This document shows, piece after piece, positions 25,944 to 34,172 of a DNA stretch of 64,000 nucleotides (its first letter is position 1; each line of letters begins with the position of its first letter). Both the position numbers and the translations under genes were made by a program. Source of the DNA: Lachnospiraceae bacterium (lineage in GTDB: Bacteria > Bacillota > Clostridia > Lachnospirales > Lachnospiraceae); the NCBI GenBank assembly GCA_022793195.1, contig JAAWCJ010000030.1, positions 1-64,000 on the forward strand, written 5' to 3'. Under the pieces are notes generated by a model that did no database searches, was not told where the DNA came from, and was given only the letters and a program-made list of their open reading frames with translations.

Positions 25944-26792
25944 CTATAAATCCATGCTTCCAGAGCGGAAGCCCTCTGCGTCCAGCGTAATATAGATAAA
26001 TCCCAATTCTTTAAGACGTGCGGCAATGTCCTCCCTGAGATTTAAAAACAGTGAAAACTGCTCCGGTTCCAACTCAATCCTGGCGACCTGTCCGTGGAGG
26101 CGGATTCTCACAGTGGAAAATCCCAGACCGGAAAGATAATCCTCTCCCGCGGCAATCCGTTCAAGCACAGCGGCGTCCAGCCTCTCCCCGTAAGGAAGCC
26201 TGGTGGCAAGACAGGAATTGGAAGGTTTCCCTGCAGCGGAAATTCCGTATTCCGCCGCCATCCGCCGCACATCTTCTTTTGTAAAACCGGCTTCCTTAAG
26301 AGGGCTTAAAATCCCCAGCTCCTTAAGGGCGGTAAGTCCCGGGCGGTACGCTTTCAAATCATCGGCATTGGTGCCGTCCATGACCACGGCGCACTGATGT
26401 TTTTTTGCAAACTCCTTTAATCTGGTAAACAGATATTTTTTACACTGATAGCAGCGGTCTTGCGGATTATTTAAAATGGCAGTATTATCCAACTCGTTCA
26501 CCGGCAGCACGGCAAAATCCGCTCCGCACTCCATGGACACCTGCCGCGCAGCCTCCTCATCCCCCTTTGTGTGGAGAAATGTGTCAAACATGACGCCAAA
26601 CACTGTCCCCCCTGACCGTTTCTGTTCCCTGCAGGCTACGGCCAGGAGAAGGCTGCTGTCCACTCCGCCGGAAAAGGCAATACACACACCCTTCCTGACT
26701 GCCTCATGAATCATTTCTTCCAACTGTTCTGCTTTATCAGAGAAGGTGCTTCCTGCACCACAGGATTCCGTTTTATCCATATAATCGTACAT
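25944..26792 (-). CDS. larE: LarE, ATP-dependent sacrificial sulfur transferase
   Basis: A 282-residue protein with a PP-loop (AFSGGVDSSLLLA, near residue 39), the LarE helix DGTNADDLKAYRPGL, and GKPSNSCLATRLPYGE, which holds the cysteine whose sulfur is donated. LarE builds the thiocarboxylates of the nickel-pincer nucleotide used by lactate racemase and other LarA-type enzymes. Its ATG directly abuts the larC stop. No larB or larA lies in the window, so the nucleotide may serve enzymes encoded elsewhere. Confidence 0.93.
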   Translation of the reverse strand: MYDYMDKTESCGAGSTFSDKAEQLEEMIHEAVRKGVCIAFSGGVDSSLLLAVACREQKRSGGTVFGVMFDTFLHTKGDEEAARQVSMECGADFAVLPVNELDNTAILNNPQDRCYQCKKYLFTRLKEFAKKHQCAVVMDGTNADDLKAYRPGLTALKELGILSPLKEAGFTKEDVRRMAAEYGISAAGKPSNSCLATRLPYGERLDAAVLERIAAGEDYLSGLGFSTVRIRLHGQVARIELEPEQFSLFLNLREDIAARLKELGFIYITLDAEGFRSGSMDL

Positions 26793-28142
26793 TTAAAGCA
26801 CCTCCGCCAGACGCTTAACTTCTTCATAAATATCCTGAAACGATTTTCCGGCCATATCTGCGTACCGGGCCACGTCCTCATATTCCGGGTAATAAAACGC
26901 AGCCTCCCCCCGCATCACCTCTTTCACCCGCGCCGGTCCATAAGGCGTCTCCACCGTGCAAATCTTTCTGGGAAGCGCTGTCCTCTCCAGTGGATAACGC
27001 CGAATCCCGATGGTTGTGGTATGCCGGAAAATAATGTCCTCCAGTTCTTCCCTGTTTACCTCGTCGCAAACCACCTTCATCAGCCAGGCGGGGCGGTTTT
27101 TCTTCATAAATGCCGGAAGATAACATACATCCCTGGCCCCTGCCTTAAAAAGCCTTTCCATCACATATCCCAGAGCCTCCCCGGTGGCATCGTCAATATT
27201 AGTTTCCATCATCCAAAGACCTTTTTCCTCCGTATCACGGCGTTCCTCAATGAGATATGCCCGCAGAATATTTGCTTTGGGAAAATCTTTTTTTCCCGCC
27301 CCCATTCCTGTTTTTACGATACAAAAAGACTCCGGAAGCCACTCTCTCGTCCTAATCCCGGCAGCGATGGCCGCCCCTGTGGGCGTCACCATTTCTCCCT
27401 TCGTATCTGTCATCCTCAGATACAATCCGTGGGCCTGGGCAACAGCCGTCACAGCAGGAACCGGAACCGGAAGGATTCCATGCTGACAGTGGACATGGCC
27501 GCTGCCCTCACAAATATCTGAAATTACCGCTTCCGTAATATCCAGGTCATCCAGGCAGATGGCCACAGCCGCAATATCCACAATGGAATCCACAGCTCCC
27601 ACTTCATGAAAATGAACCTCCGAAATTTCTTTTCCATGAACCTTTGCCTCTGCCTCTGCCACAATTTTAAAAATCCGCAGGGCTGTTTCCTTCGCCCGTT
27701 CTGTCAGGTTGGATGCACGGATGATCTCCGTAATATCCGCCAAATTCCTGTGGACATGGCTATGATCATGACTGTGGTGGTCCCCGTGACTATGCTCATG
27801 AGTGTGCCCATGGCTGCCATCGTGATCATGTTCATGAGTATGCCCATGGCTACCGTCATGGCCATGCTCATGGATGTGGTCATGGTGGCCGTCGTGATCT
27901 CCGTGTCCATGGCCATGTTCCACATAATCATGGCTTCCTCCGTCCTCACTGCCGGAAAGCTCCACATCAAAACAGCAGGCTTCCACCCCGCATTTGACAC
28001 GGCGCCCGATCTTCACCTCATATCCGTCAAGCCCCAGACTGGAAAGCCCTTCCAAAAGTTTCTCTTTGCTGGCGCCCAGGTCAAGAAGCGCCGCCACCGT
28101 CATATCGCCACTGATACCGGAATAACATTCCAAATAAAGCAT
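26793..28142 (-). CDS. larC: LarC, nickel-pincer cofactor nickel insertase (cyclometallase)
   Basis: A 449-residue single frame starting MLYLECYSGISGDMTVAALLDLGA, the LarC1 signature. A very histidine-rich insert near residues 75-135, with repeats of DGSHGHTHEH type, is likely a nickel store. The remainder includes EVHFHEVGAVDSIVDI and the LarC2 part with METNIDDATGE. In some lactobacilli larC is expressed by a programmed frameshift; here the frame is continuous. AGGAGG precedes the ATG. larE follows with no gap. Confidence 0.93.
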   Translation of the reverse strand: MLYLECYSGISGDMTVAALLDLGASKEKLLEGLSSLGLDGYEVKIGRRVKCGVEACCFDVELSGSEDGGSHDYVEHGHGHGDHDGHHDHIHEHGHDGSHGHTHEHDHDGSHGHTHEHSHGDHHSHDHSHVHRNLADITEIIRASNLTERAKETALRIFKIVAEAEAKVHGKEISEVHFHEVGAVDSIVDIAAVAICLDDLDITEAVISDICEGSGHVHCQHGILPVPVPAVTAVAQAHGLYLRMTDTKGEMVTPTGAAIAAGIRTREWLPESFCIVKTGMGAGKKDFPKANILRAYLIEERRDTEEKGLWMMETNIDDATGEALGYVMERLFKAGARDVCYLPAFMKKNRPAWLMKVVCDEVNREELEDIIFRHTTTIGIRRYPLERTALPRKICTVETPYGPARVKEVMRGEAAFYYPEYEDVARYADMAGKSFQDIYEEVKRLAEVL

Positions 28143-28182
28143 ATCTCCTCCTGCCTTTCATCTCCTTGCAAAAGCCGTCTTT

Positions 28183-29742
28183 TTAGTGGAAACCGGCTCC
28201 TGTCATCATGTCCTTTGCTTCTTCGATTTTTTCATGGATCGCTTTCTGCCGTTCCGCAAAAAGAAGACCCCTGTTGTATTTGTAATAACGGTCACACCCA
28301 TTTTCCCTGATAAACCACGCGCTGAAAAATCCTGACGTCAGCTCCGTGACAAATAAAACCAGCTCCTGCCCTTCTCCAAAGGCTGCCTCCAGGAAATCAA
28401 AGGCATATTCCAGCTTATCTGCCGTCCTGTCCATCATCTCCTGACGTCCGTCGGCCAGTTTGCTAAAGTTTTCCCGCACCTCATCAAAACCATCGGCGCT
28501 TTCCATTTTTCCCAGCCAGGAAATCTCCCGCCGCTTCACTGTCTCCGCTGCCCTGTCAAGCTGTCCCGCCTCCCGGTCTTTTTCAAAACGCTCCTCCATC
28601 TGCAGCCGTTCTTCCCTGAGCAGCGCACCTGTGGAAGATGAAGCCATTTCCGAAGAAACGCCTGGGCCGGCAGACGACGTCTCCGGTGATACATTTTGTC
28701 CTGAAATCTTTTGCTGCACTGCTTTCAGACGTCCAAAGAGGTCTGTGACAAACTGATCTTCCAGATAGCAGCAGGAAAACTCTTCCCGCAGTCTGGAAAG
28801 AATCAGCCCCATGACGCTGAAACGCTCATCAAACTCCGCAAAGTGCAGTCTGGAAATAACCTGAGGTGAAAAATTTCCAGCCAGCGCTTCATCCACCTGG
28901 TAATCCCGGTGATACTTATAATAAAGCTCCAGGTAATTGGCAAAATCTCTGGCAATCCTTGGAAACTGGATATACTGTCCCACCACTTGTGCATCCAGCG
29001 GTTTTCCTAACCGCTCATAAACGTACAAAATCTGGGACAGATCTTCCCACCCCCTGGCCGTGGCAAACAATGTCCCATCCACCGTGGTTTCCACCTGGTA
29101 AAAATGATTTCTCCTGATATCCAGATAAGAAATCACAGCCCCGTGAAGCTTCTCCCGGTAAGCATATTCTTTCCAGACCTGATAATCCGCCTCCACATCC
29201 AGCCGCTTGACCCGGTCCAACGTCACCACATCAAAATCCCTCACCGATTTATTGTACTCCGGCGGATTCCCTGCAGCCACAATAATCCAGCCTTCCGGCA
29301 CCTGCTGGTTCCCAAAGGTCTTGCACTGCAAAAACTGAAGCATCATGGGAGCCATGGTCTCCGACACGCAGTTGATCTCATCAATAAACAAAATACCTTC
29401 CCTGATTCCCGTCCGCTCCATCCGTTCATGGACAGAGGCAATGATTTCACTCATGGTGTATTCCGTCACAGAATACGTCTTTCCGTCATAATCCTTCTCC
29501 TTTATAAAGGGAAGCCCCACCGCGCTCTGCCTTGTATGGTGGGTAATGGTATAAGAAACCAGGCCAATATGACATTCTCTGGCAATCTGTTCCATGATCT
29601 GCGTCTTACCCACGCCGGGCGGCCCCATGAGAAGCACCGGCCTCTGGCGGATGGCGGGAATCACATATTCCCCGAAGGAATCCTTGAGAAGATATGCCTC
29701 TATGGTATTCTTGATCTCTTCCTTTGCTCTCTTGATATTCAC
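28183..29742 (-). CDS. MoxR-type AAA ATPase
   Basis: A 519-residue protein. The N-terminal AAA core has Walker A GPPGVGKTQ near residue 39, Walker B ILFIDEINCV, and sensor motif VAAGNPPEYNKSVRDFDV. A C-terminal region of about 250 residues contains a Ser/Gly-rich linker and an unassigned helical domain. The start is a GTG with a modest ribosome site, 18 bases after the VWA gene. MoxR ATPases work with VWA proteins as chaperones that insert cofactors or remodel complexes; the substrate is unknown. The larC gene follows 40 bases later. Confidence 0.88.
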   Translation of the reverse strand: MNIKRAKEEIKNTIEAYLLKDSFGEYVIPAIRQRPVLLMGPPGVGKTQIMEQIARECHIGLVSYTITHHTRQSAVGLPFIKEKDYDGKTYSVTEYTMSEIIASVHERMERTGIREGILFIDEINCVSETMAPMMLQFLQCKTFGNQQVPEGWIIVAAGNPPEYNKSVRDFDVVTLDRVKRLDVEADYQVWKEYAYREKLHGAVISYLDIRRNHFYQVETTVDGTLFATARGWEDLSQILYVYERLGKPLDAQVVGQYIQFPRIARDFANYLELYYKYHRDYQVDEALAGNFSPQVISRLHFAEFDERFSVMGLILSRLREEFSCCYLEDQFVTDLFGRLKAVQQKISGQNVSPETSSAGPGVSSEMASSSTGALLREERLQMEERFEKDREAGQLDRAAETVKRREISWLGKMESADGFDEVRENFSKLADGRQEMMDRTADKLEYAFDFLEAAFGEGQELVLFVTELTSGFFSAWFIRENGCDRYYKYNRGLLFAERQKAIHEKIEEAKDMMTGAGFH

Positions 29743-29760
29743 CCAAATCGCCTCTTTCTT

Positions 29761-31107
29761 TCACACAAACCGGATATCCACATCCAGCCGTTTCCCTTCC
29801 TCCAAAAGGTCCTCTTTTGTAAGAATCAGCTTCATGGCCCAGGCCGGTACTGACATGTCCGTATAATCTTCTTTCATAAATAAAAATGCCACATCATAAT
29901 CCGGCCGCTTCGCCGGATAAATTCCCTGGCCGTCCGTGAAATACAAAAGTCCCTTTAACCTCCGAAACTCCCCTTGTTCCCTGAGAGCTTCCACATGGGC
30001 AAAAACCGGACGGAAATCTGTACCGCCGCCGCCTTTGATTTCAAACTGCCCTGCAAATTTTTCAAGGTCTTCCCTCCCGGTAATAACCGTATCTTCCTGT
30101 ACTTTCTCATCGCACTGGATAATATGGATCTTTACCTTTTTGAAAAAACTTTCTGTCTGAAACAGGATTCCGCAAGTCTCCGTGAGAAAAGCCCGTACCA
30201 GCTCACCGGAACAGGACATGGAGGTATCCACCGCAATGACAAACTCCTGGATTTTTTTTGTCTCCTTAAACTCCTGGGGTTCAATGAGCGGAAGGTTTCC
30301 GTAAAGGCGCAGCCCATAACTGTAAAACCCATAATCAAAGGAATCGGCGTCAATCTGCATCTCCTCCCGCCACACAGAAAACTTCCGCAGGAAGGCCCTG
30401 TAATCCTGCCGTCTCCTGTTTTGAAGCTTCACCTGTTCCAAAAGCCCGCCTGTTTCCTCATCGCGTTCCCGGCCAAAAGTTTCCGCCTCTGTCTCCATTT
30501 TATCAGCGATGTCCTGCCAGTGCCGCTCAAGCTCCGATATAGCCTCCGGCGGCTGACCCCCTTCCTCCCCTCCGGGCCAAAAGCTGTGGTCATCCACCAA
30601 AAACAATTCCGAAAGCTTGTCCGTCTGCTCTTTTGTCAGCTTCCACTCATGCAGGATATGATAAACTCCTTCCGCCGTGACTACCGAAAGTCTCTCCGAG
30701 AGCGCTTTGTAAACAGCAGCCCGCCCCGTTTCGACAGCCATTTTGACACTCCGCTTTTTTACACCGTCAATCATGGCTTCCACTGCAATATCGCAGGCCA
30801 GATGCCAGAGGTACTCCAGCCTGGCCCCCCGCCTTGTGAGATGGCGAAACAGACAGTGGAACACCATATGGAGATACAGCCGATTTAACCGTTTCCTGTC
30901 TTTCTCAAAAAGCTCCGAAAGCCCGTAAGGCTCAAAATAGATCACATAGCCGTCGCAACCGGCTGTCTGCGCTTTTGTGTCCATCTGATATCGCAGGCTG
31001 CAAAGAGCCAAATCCAGAAACCGCATATTCAAATACAGTTCATTTCGGGCAGTCCCCAGGATTTCTTTCCCTATACTGTCCCATTTTTCGGATAGTTTCT
31101 GTGACAC
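29761..31107 (-). CDS. VWA-domain protein (DUF2201-like), partner of the MoxR ATPase
   Basis: A 448-residue protein. The N-terminal part resembles the DUF2201 metallopeptidase-like domain. The C-terminal VWA domain has a complete metal-ion site: DTSMSCSG, a threonine in GGGGTDFRP, and an aspartate in YFTDGQG. The start is a GTG. It lies just upstream of the MoxR ATPase and 19 bases after the AlkD-like gene, so the three are one transcription unit. Confidence 0.85.
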   Translation of the reverse strand: MSQKLSEKWDSIGKEILGTARNELYLNMRFLDLALCSLRYQMDTKAQTAGCDGYVIYFEPYGLSELFEKDRKRLNRLYLHMVFHCLFRHLTRRGARLEYLWHLACDIAVEAMIDGVKKRSVKMAVETGRAAVYKALSERLSVVTAEGVYHILHEWKLTKEQTDKLSELFLVDDHSFWPGGEEGGQPPEAISELERHWQDIADKMETEAETFGRERDEETGGLLEQVKLQNRRRQDYRAFLRKFSVWREEMQIDADSFDYGFYSYGLRLYGNLPLIEPQEFKETKKIQEFVIAVDTSMSCSGELVRAFLTETCGILFQTESFFKKVKIHIIQCDEKVQEDTVITGREDLEKFAGQFEIKGGGGTDFRPVFAHVEALREQGEFRRLKGLLYFTDGQGIYPAKRPDYDVAFLFMKEDYTDMSVPAWAMKLILTKEDLLEEGKRLDVDIRFV

Positions 31108-31126
31108 CGGACTTTACCCCTTTCAC

Positions 31127-31864
31127 TTATCTCTCCATTTTCCCGCCCGAAATTTTTCGCTTCAAGCCATTCAAATATGTCTTCTCTTCCTCCGAAACCC
31201 TCCTGGATTCCCGTATCTTCTGGATAGCCTTATTATGAGTCCAGTCTTCCAGGCCTCCCGCCTGCCTATCCTCCTTCTCCAGGAGCCTCCGCGTCTGCCC
31301 GGGAAACTTTATATAACAGACGGATACCGCCCAGGCCACCGCCATTTTCACATAGTAGCCTTCATGGCTTATTTTCCGGTAAATTTCAAGCAACCGGCCG
31401 ATATATTCCTCCGTAATAAAATATTCCATCAGTGTCACTGCCGCAAAGCGGACCTCATATTCATTCTCACTCTCCAGATATTTGCATATATAAGCAAAGC
31501 TCTCCTCAGGATACTTTTTCATAAACTTTAACGTACTGTTCCCACAGTCGCAGACAGCCCAGCTATTGATTTTCGGAACCCAGGAATCCAGCCTTTTAAA
31601 CCTCTCTTCCAAAGGCATTTTTCCATAACCGATCACCATCCCCCAGAGCATCAGCTCCTCCTGGTAAAAGTCATCCCCCTCTGCCGCCTCCATTTCCATC
31701 AGAAAGCCGTCCGCATCCTCCTTTGCCACCTCTTTCGCGAGCTCACGCACCTTCGGAACCCGTACCCCAATGGTTTCTCCCGTACCCGGCACCAGCTTCT
31801 CATTAAAAGTTTTATATGTCTCATCTGCCAAAGCAAATAGTTTTCTCCGCAACTCCTGAATCAT
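31127..31864 (-). CDS. AlkD-like DNA alkylation repair protein
   Basis: About 245 residues of HEAT-like repeats: VPKVRELAKEVAKE, EELMLWGMVIGYGK, WVPKINSWAVCDCGNSTLKF, EVRFAAVTLMEYFI, YYVKMAVAWAVSVCYIKFP. The tryptophan- and aspartate-containing WAVCD segment matches the AlkD lesion-recognition region. These glycosylases remove bulky or cationic alkylated bases without flipping. The start at 31864 has GGGAGG seven bases away; a longer frame from 31912 is less likely. Confidence 0.85.
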   Translation of the reverse strand: MIQELRRKLFALADETYKTFNEKLVPGTGETIGVRVPKVRELAKEVAKEDADGFLMEMEAAEGDDFYQEELMLWGMVIGYGKMPLEERFKRLDSWVPKINSWAVCDCGNSTLKFMKKYPEESFAYICKYLESENEYEVRFAAVTLMEYFITEEYIGRLLEIYRKISHEGYYVKMAVAWAVSVCYIKFPGQTRRLLEKEDRQAGGLEDWTHNKAIQKIRESRRVSEEEKTYLNGLKRKISGGKMER

Positions 31865-31984
31865 TTTCTTCCTCCCAAGTCCCTCTTTTTTGTCCTTTTC
31901 CCAGATTTTCATGCTGTATTCTATTATGCCCTATTTCCCCCGTGCTTGCAAGAAATTCTTGTTTTTCGGAATTTTAGAAATTCA

Positions 31985-32134
31985 TCAGGGAAAACCGGCC
32001 TTTTCCTTCCGGGACACGCTTTCGCTAAGTAAAATACGCAGCGGTTCTACGGGATTTTTTGCGCTTTCTCTTAAAAATCCCAAGTACCGGCGTATTTTAA
32101 TAGTCCCGGGTAGGAAAAGGCCGGTTTTCCCTGA
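31985..32134. repeat. Long intergenic hairpin element, family 2, copy 1
   Basis: A 150-bp palindromic element. The outer arms (starting at 31985 and ending at 32134) are perfect over 22 bases and then nearly so (CCGGGAC/GTCCCGG). The inner paired blocks are AAAATACGC/GCGTATTTT and GGGATTTTT/AAAAATCCC. It lies between the AlkD-like gene and the XRE-controlled gene. The interior aligns with the element at 33754-33937 in the same orientation. Confidence 0.75.
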
Positions 32135-32177
32135 CTCTCTCTAATATACGAAAATTCAAAAAACAAAATTTTAATAG

Positions 32178-32229
32178 TTGACAAGTTTACTTGTCAACTA
32201 TATAATGATTTTGACAAGTAAACTTGTCA
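32178..32229 (+). promoter_or_regulatory. Consensus promoter with two palindromic operators
   Basis: TTGACA (32178-32183) and TATAAT (32201-32206) are 17 bases apart, a perfect consensus. The operator TGACAAGT-TT-ACTTGTCA spans 32179-32196 inside the promoter, and TGACAAGT-AA-ACTTGTCA spans 32212-32229 over the start region. The two sites are exactly 33 bases apart, three helical turns, which suits cooperative binding. The XRE protein encoded downstream is the likely repressor. Confidence 0.8.
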
Positions 32230-32288
32230 TGTCTCTTAAAAGTAATATCTTGGATTCCATCATGGGTTTCCCGGATATTGTTAAACTT

Positions 32289-32304
32289 TACCGTCGATTG
32301 ACAA
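32289..32304 (+). repeat. 16-base repeat TACCGTCGATTGACAA, site A
   Basis: An exact copy of the 16-mer also found at 32631-32646 and 40794-40809. This copy is 20 bases before the small membrane protein gene. Confidence 0.8.
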
Positions 32305-32324
32305 CAGCATACAGGGAGGTATCA

Positions 32325-32630
32325 ATGGATAGGGAAGAAGTTTTAAGAAGAAGCAGAAATGAAAAAAATAATGAGATGGAAGCAAGAATCTGGGACAGGG
32401 CTATGCGCTGGACCTATCTGGGCATGGTACTTGCCGCAGCAGTTTTTTCCTATATCCGCAGTCTTGACGGCCAGCCTGTCATGGATTTGTGCGCCACCGT
32501 ATGTATTTCCGTCTTCGCCGGGCGAATTTATTATTATATTAAAACAAAAGACAAATTTAATCTGATTATGGCTCTTTTTGCTCTTGTCATTGCCGTATTT
32601 GCCACCGTTCGCTTTTTTATGGGACATTGA
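32325..32630 (+). CDS. Small membrane protein, DUF6442-like
   Basis: A 101-residue protein starting MDREEVLRRSRNEKNNEMEAR with GGAGG five bases upstream. A charged N-terminus is followed by three hydrophobic helices near residues 30-45, 50-65 and 75-95. The pattern recalls DUF6442 proteins, which in Firmicutes commonly sit next to a small XRE regulator, as here. Longer upstream starts would run through the operator region and are rejected. Function is unknown. Confidence 0.75.
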   Translation: MDREEVLRRSRNEKNNEMEARIWDRAMRWTYLGMVLAAAVFSYIRSLDGQPVMDLCATVCISVFAGRIYYYIKTKDKFNLIMALFALVIAVFATVRFFMGH

Positions 32631-32646
32631 TACCGTCGATTGACAA
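32631..32646 (+). repeat. 16-base repeat TACCGTCGATTGACAA, site B
   Basis: This copy begins on the base after the TGA stop of the small membrane protein gene, so that gene is flanked by direct 16-base repeats 342 bases apart. Confidence 0.8.
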
Positions 32647-32760
32647 TGATACACACGGCCGGATGAGGGTAATTTGGGAGCGCGAAGCCGTGATGAAACT
32701 AAAAACAGAGACATTTATACTCTGACAGCGGCATCCGCCGTTTCACAATGTGGTGATCAT

Positions 32761-32967
32761 TTGGACGATAAATTAATATTAAAAAACAGGCTGAAATCTG
32801 CCCGCTCTGAAAAAAAATTATCTCAAAGCCAGCTGGCCGAACTGGTTGGCGTCTCCAGGAATACCATCAGTTCCATTGAAACAGGCCAGTTCAACCCCAC
32901 CGCCAAACTGGCCCTTATCCTCTGCATCGCCCTGGATAAAAAGTTTGAGGAATTATTTTATTTTTAA
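32761..32967 (+). CDS. Small XRE-family transcriptional regulator
   Basis: About 68 residues, almost entirely one helix-turn-helix domain: LKSARSEKKLSQSQLAELVGVSRNTISSIETGQFNPTAKLALILCIALDKKFEELF. The family start matches the TTG at 32761; the reading frame is open back to another TTG at 32674 with GAGGG upstream, so the start is uncertain. It probably binds the TGACAAGT-n2-ACTTGTCA operators at 32179-32229. Its 3' end overlaps the convergent PIN toxin gene by 15 bases. Confidence 0.8.
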   Translation: MDDKLILKNRLKSARSEKKLSQSQLAELVGVSRNTISSIETGQFNPTAKLALILCIALDKKFEELFYF

Positions 32968-33366
32968 AATATCGATAAGCTCCTTTGGCGTTACAATAAA
33001 AGGAGCTTTTGGAAAATGTTTCATATTCCCAGTCACCAGATACGCGCCGTCGCTACATTTTTCCAAAGCCACTTCATAAAATGGCAGATCCTTTATATCT
33101 GGAAGAGTCACCCCTGATGAAGACGGCTCAATCAGTATTCCATATTTTTCCATAGAAGAAAGTAAATATTCGATAGAGTCACTGGAAAAGCCGAATTTTT
33201 TACGAGTTAAAACTTCACGGTACTCTTTTGTAATTATATTACTATAAAGCGGGGTGATTTCACCAACAATTACTTTACCAACAATTTGAACGGTAGCCGC
33301 ATCCTCCTTGCTGGATAATAATGCAGATACGAGCACATTTGTATCAATTACTGCATAGCAAATCAT
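32953..33366 (-). CDS. PIN-domain toxin (COG1569 type)
   Basis: A 137-residue PIN protein: AVIDTNVLVSALLSS holds the first catalytic aspartate, ITKEYREVL the glutamate, and DIKDLPFYEVALEKCSDGAYLVTGNMKHFP the C-terminal acidic site. It is the toxin half of a type II pair; its ATG overlaps the antitoxin stop by 4 bases. Expected activity is ribonuclease. Confidence 0.88.
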   Translation of the reverse strand: MICYAVIDTNVLVSALLSSKEDAATVQIVGKVIVGEITPLYSNIITKEYREVLTRKKFGFSSDSIEYLLSSMEKYGILIEPSSSGVTLPDIKDLPFYEVALEKCSDGAYLVTGNMKHFPKAPFIVTPKELIDILKIK

Positions 33367-33662
33367 ATATTGGGCTCCTGACGGGAAGCATCAATCTCCT
33401 CATTGATTTCATCTAAACTCATGTCCGCAATGCCATTTTCCTTAGCTTCTGCCCGCAAAGCCATAAATGCCTGCATTGCACCTTCTCTTGTAATATTCCT
33501 TTCTGGGGAAGAAATCTCAAACGGAATCTTCCGTTGTCTTACTACAGCCCTTGCGAAAACATTGATTGCCGTAGTAGTATTCATCCCGAATTCCTGGCAT
33601 AATCCATCAAACTTTTTTTTAAGCGACTCGTCCATACGAACGCTGAAAGTTGCTTGTGCCAT
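33363..33662 (-). CDS. RelB/DinJ-family antitoxin
   Basis: A 99-residue protein whose N-terminus (TFSVRMDESLKKKFDGLCQEFGMNTTTAINVFARAVVRQRKIPF) is a ribbon-helix-helix DNA-binding domain of the RelB/DinJ family. The C-terminal tail should wrap the PIN toxin. RelB with a PIN toxin is a less usual pairing than RelB with RelE, but is known in Firmicutes. AAGGAGG precedes the ATG. Confidence 0.88.
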   Translation of the reverse strand: MAQATFSVRMDESLKKKFDGLCQEFGMNTTTAINVFARAVVRQRKIPFEISSPERNITREGAMQAFMALRAEAKENGIADMSLDEINEEIDASRQEPNI

Positions 33663-33688
33663 TAAATTACCTCCTTTATTTTTCTTTA

Positions 33689-33717
33689 AATATAACCTAT
33701 CAGGTTTGTAAAGTCAA
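33689..33717 (-). promoter_or_regulatory. Promoter and operator of the RelB/PIN operon
   Basis: TTGACT (33717-33712) and TATATT (33694-33689) are spaced by 17 bases. The inverted repeat AACCT-GAT-AGGTT (33706-33694 on the minus strand) lies in the spacer and suits a ribbon-helix-helix repressor. Confidence 0.75.
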
Positions 33718-33753
33718 CAAATCAAACTTAATAAGTTCAAATATTATGCTTTT

Positions 33754-33937
33754 TCAGGAAAAATACGGTTCTGTCCAGGAGGGAACACGCTTCCGGTCTC
33801 CGCTCCGCTTCGGTTTGTGCTAAATGAGTGCCACTGACACCCGGCACCTCAAAAGCTCGCAGCAGTACTAAGAAATTTTCTGCACTAACACTTGAAAATT
33901 TCAAGTGCTGGCGGCTTTTGAACGGTTTTTCCCGAAA
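33754..33937. repeat. Long intergenic hairpin element, family 2, copy 2
   Basis: About 184 bp with imperfect inverted ends (CAGGAAAAATACGGTTC against CGGGAAAAACCGTTC) and an inner near-palindrome CACTTGAAAATTTCAAGTG. The stretch from the GCAGC near 33860 to the GGCG near 33911 aligns with 32039-32092 of copy 1 with scattered changes (shared AAAAT, CAAGT and GGCG blocks). Both copies have the same orientation and flank the XRE and RelB/PIN genes. Confidence 0.65.
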
Positions 33938-33974
33938 CAGGTAGATTATAAAGGTATTATTTTTTAAATTCCGG

Positions 33975-34003
33975 TTGACAGTATTTGGGAAACCTTATAT
34001 ATT
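33975..34003 (+). promoter_or_regulatory. Promoter of the riboswitch-controlled antiporter
   Basis: TTGACA (33975-33980) and TATATT (33998-34003) are 17 bases apart, leading directly into the predicted riboswitch. Confidence 0.7.
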
Positions 34004-34010
34004 GTATTAT

Positions 34011-34087
34011 ACAAAGGGAGTAGCTTGCACAGAATTTTTGTGTTTACCTGGCCGTCAGTACGATTCCTTCAAGAATCCGGCTTTGTG
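34011..34087 (+). ncRNA. yybP-ykoY (Mn2+) riboswitch aptamer
   Basis: The leader has the conserved yybP-ykoY elements: AAAGGGAGTAGC at the 5' side, GTCAGTACGATTC in the middle, and CCGGCTTTGT at the 3' side. ACAAAG (34011-34016) pairs with CTTTGT (34081-34086) to close the aptamer, and GATTC/GAATC forms an internal stem. This class senses manganese and usually turns on exporters. An intrinsic terminator follows at once and an antiporter gene is downstream. Confidence 0.82.
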
Positions 34088-34094
34088 ATGAAAT

Positions 34095-34142
34095 AGCGAG
34101 ACTTTGCTGTTATAAAATAACGGCAAAATCTCGCTTTTTTAT
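34095..34142 (+). terminator. Riboswitch expression-platform terminator
   Basis: A long stem from AGCGAGA (34095) to TCTCGCT (ending 34135), with GTTAT/ATAAC near the loop, is followed by TTTTTTA. It lies between the aptamer and the antiporter gene and is the expected on/off switch. Confidence 0.85.
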
Positions 34143-34172
34143 TGCCGTACAATATTTAAGGAGGAATTTTAT

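Noticed and set aside
26793..28142. Programmed frameshift in larC as in lactobacilli
   Set aside because: The frame is continuous from LarC1 to LarC2, so no frameshift is needed.
27606..28310. 234-codon frame on the plus strand, rich in Met and Val
   Set aside because: It is the antisense of the histidine-rich larC insert; the repeated CAT codons read as ATG on the other strand.
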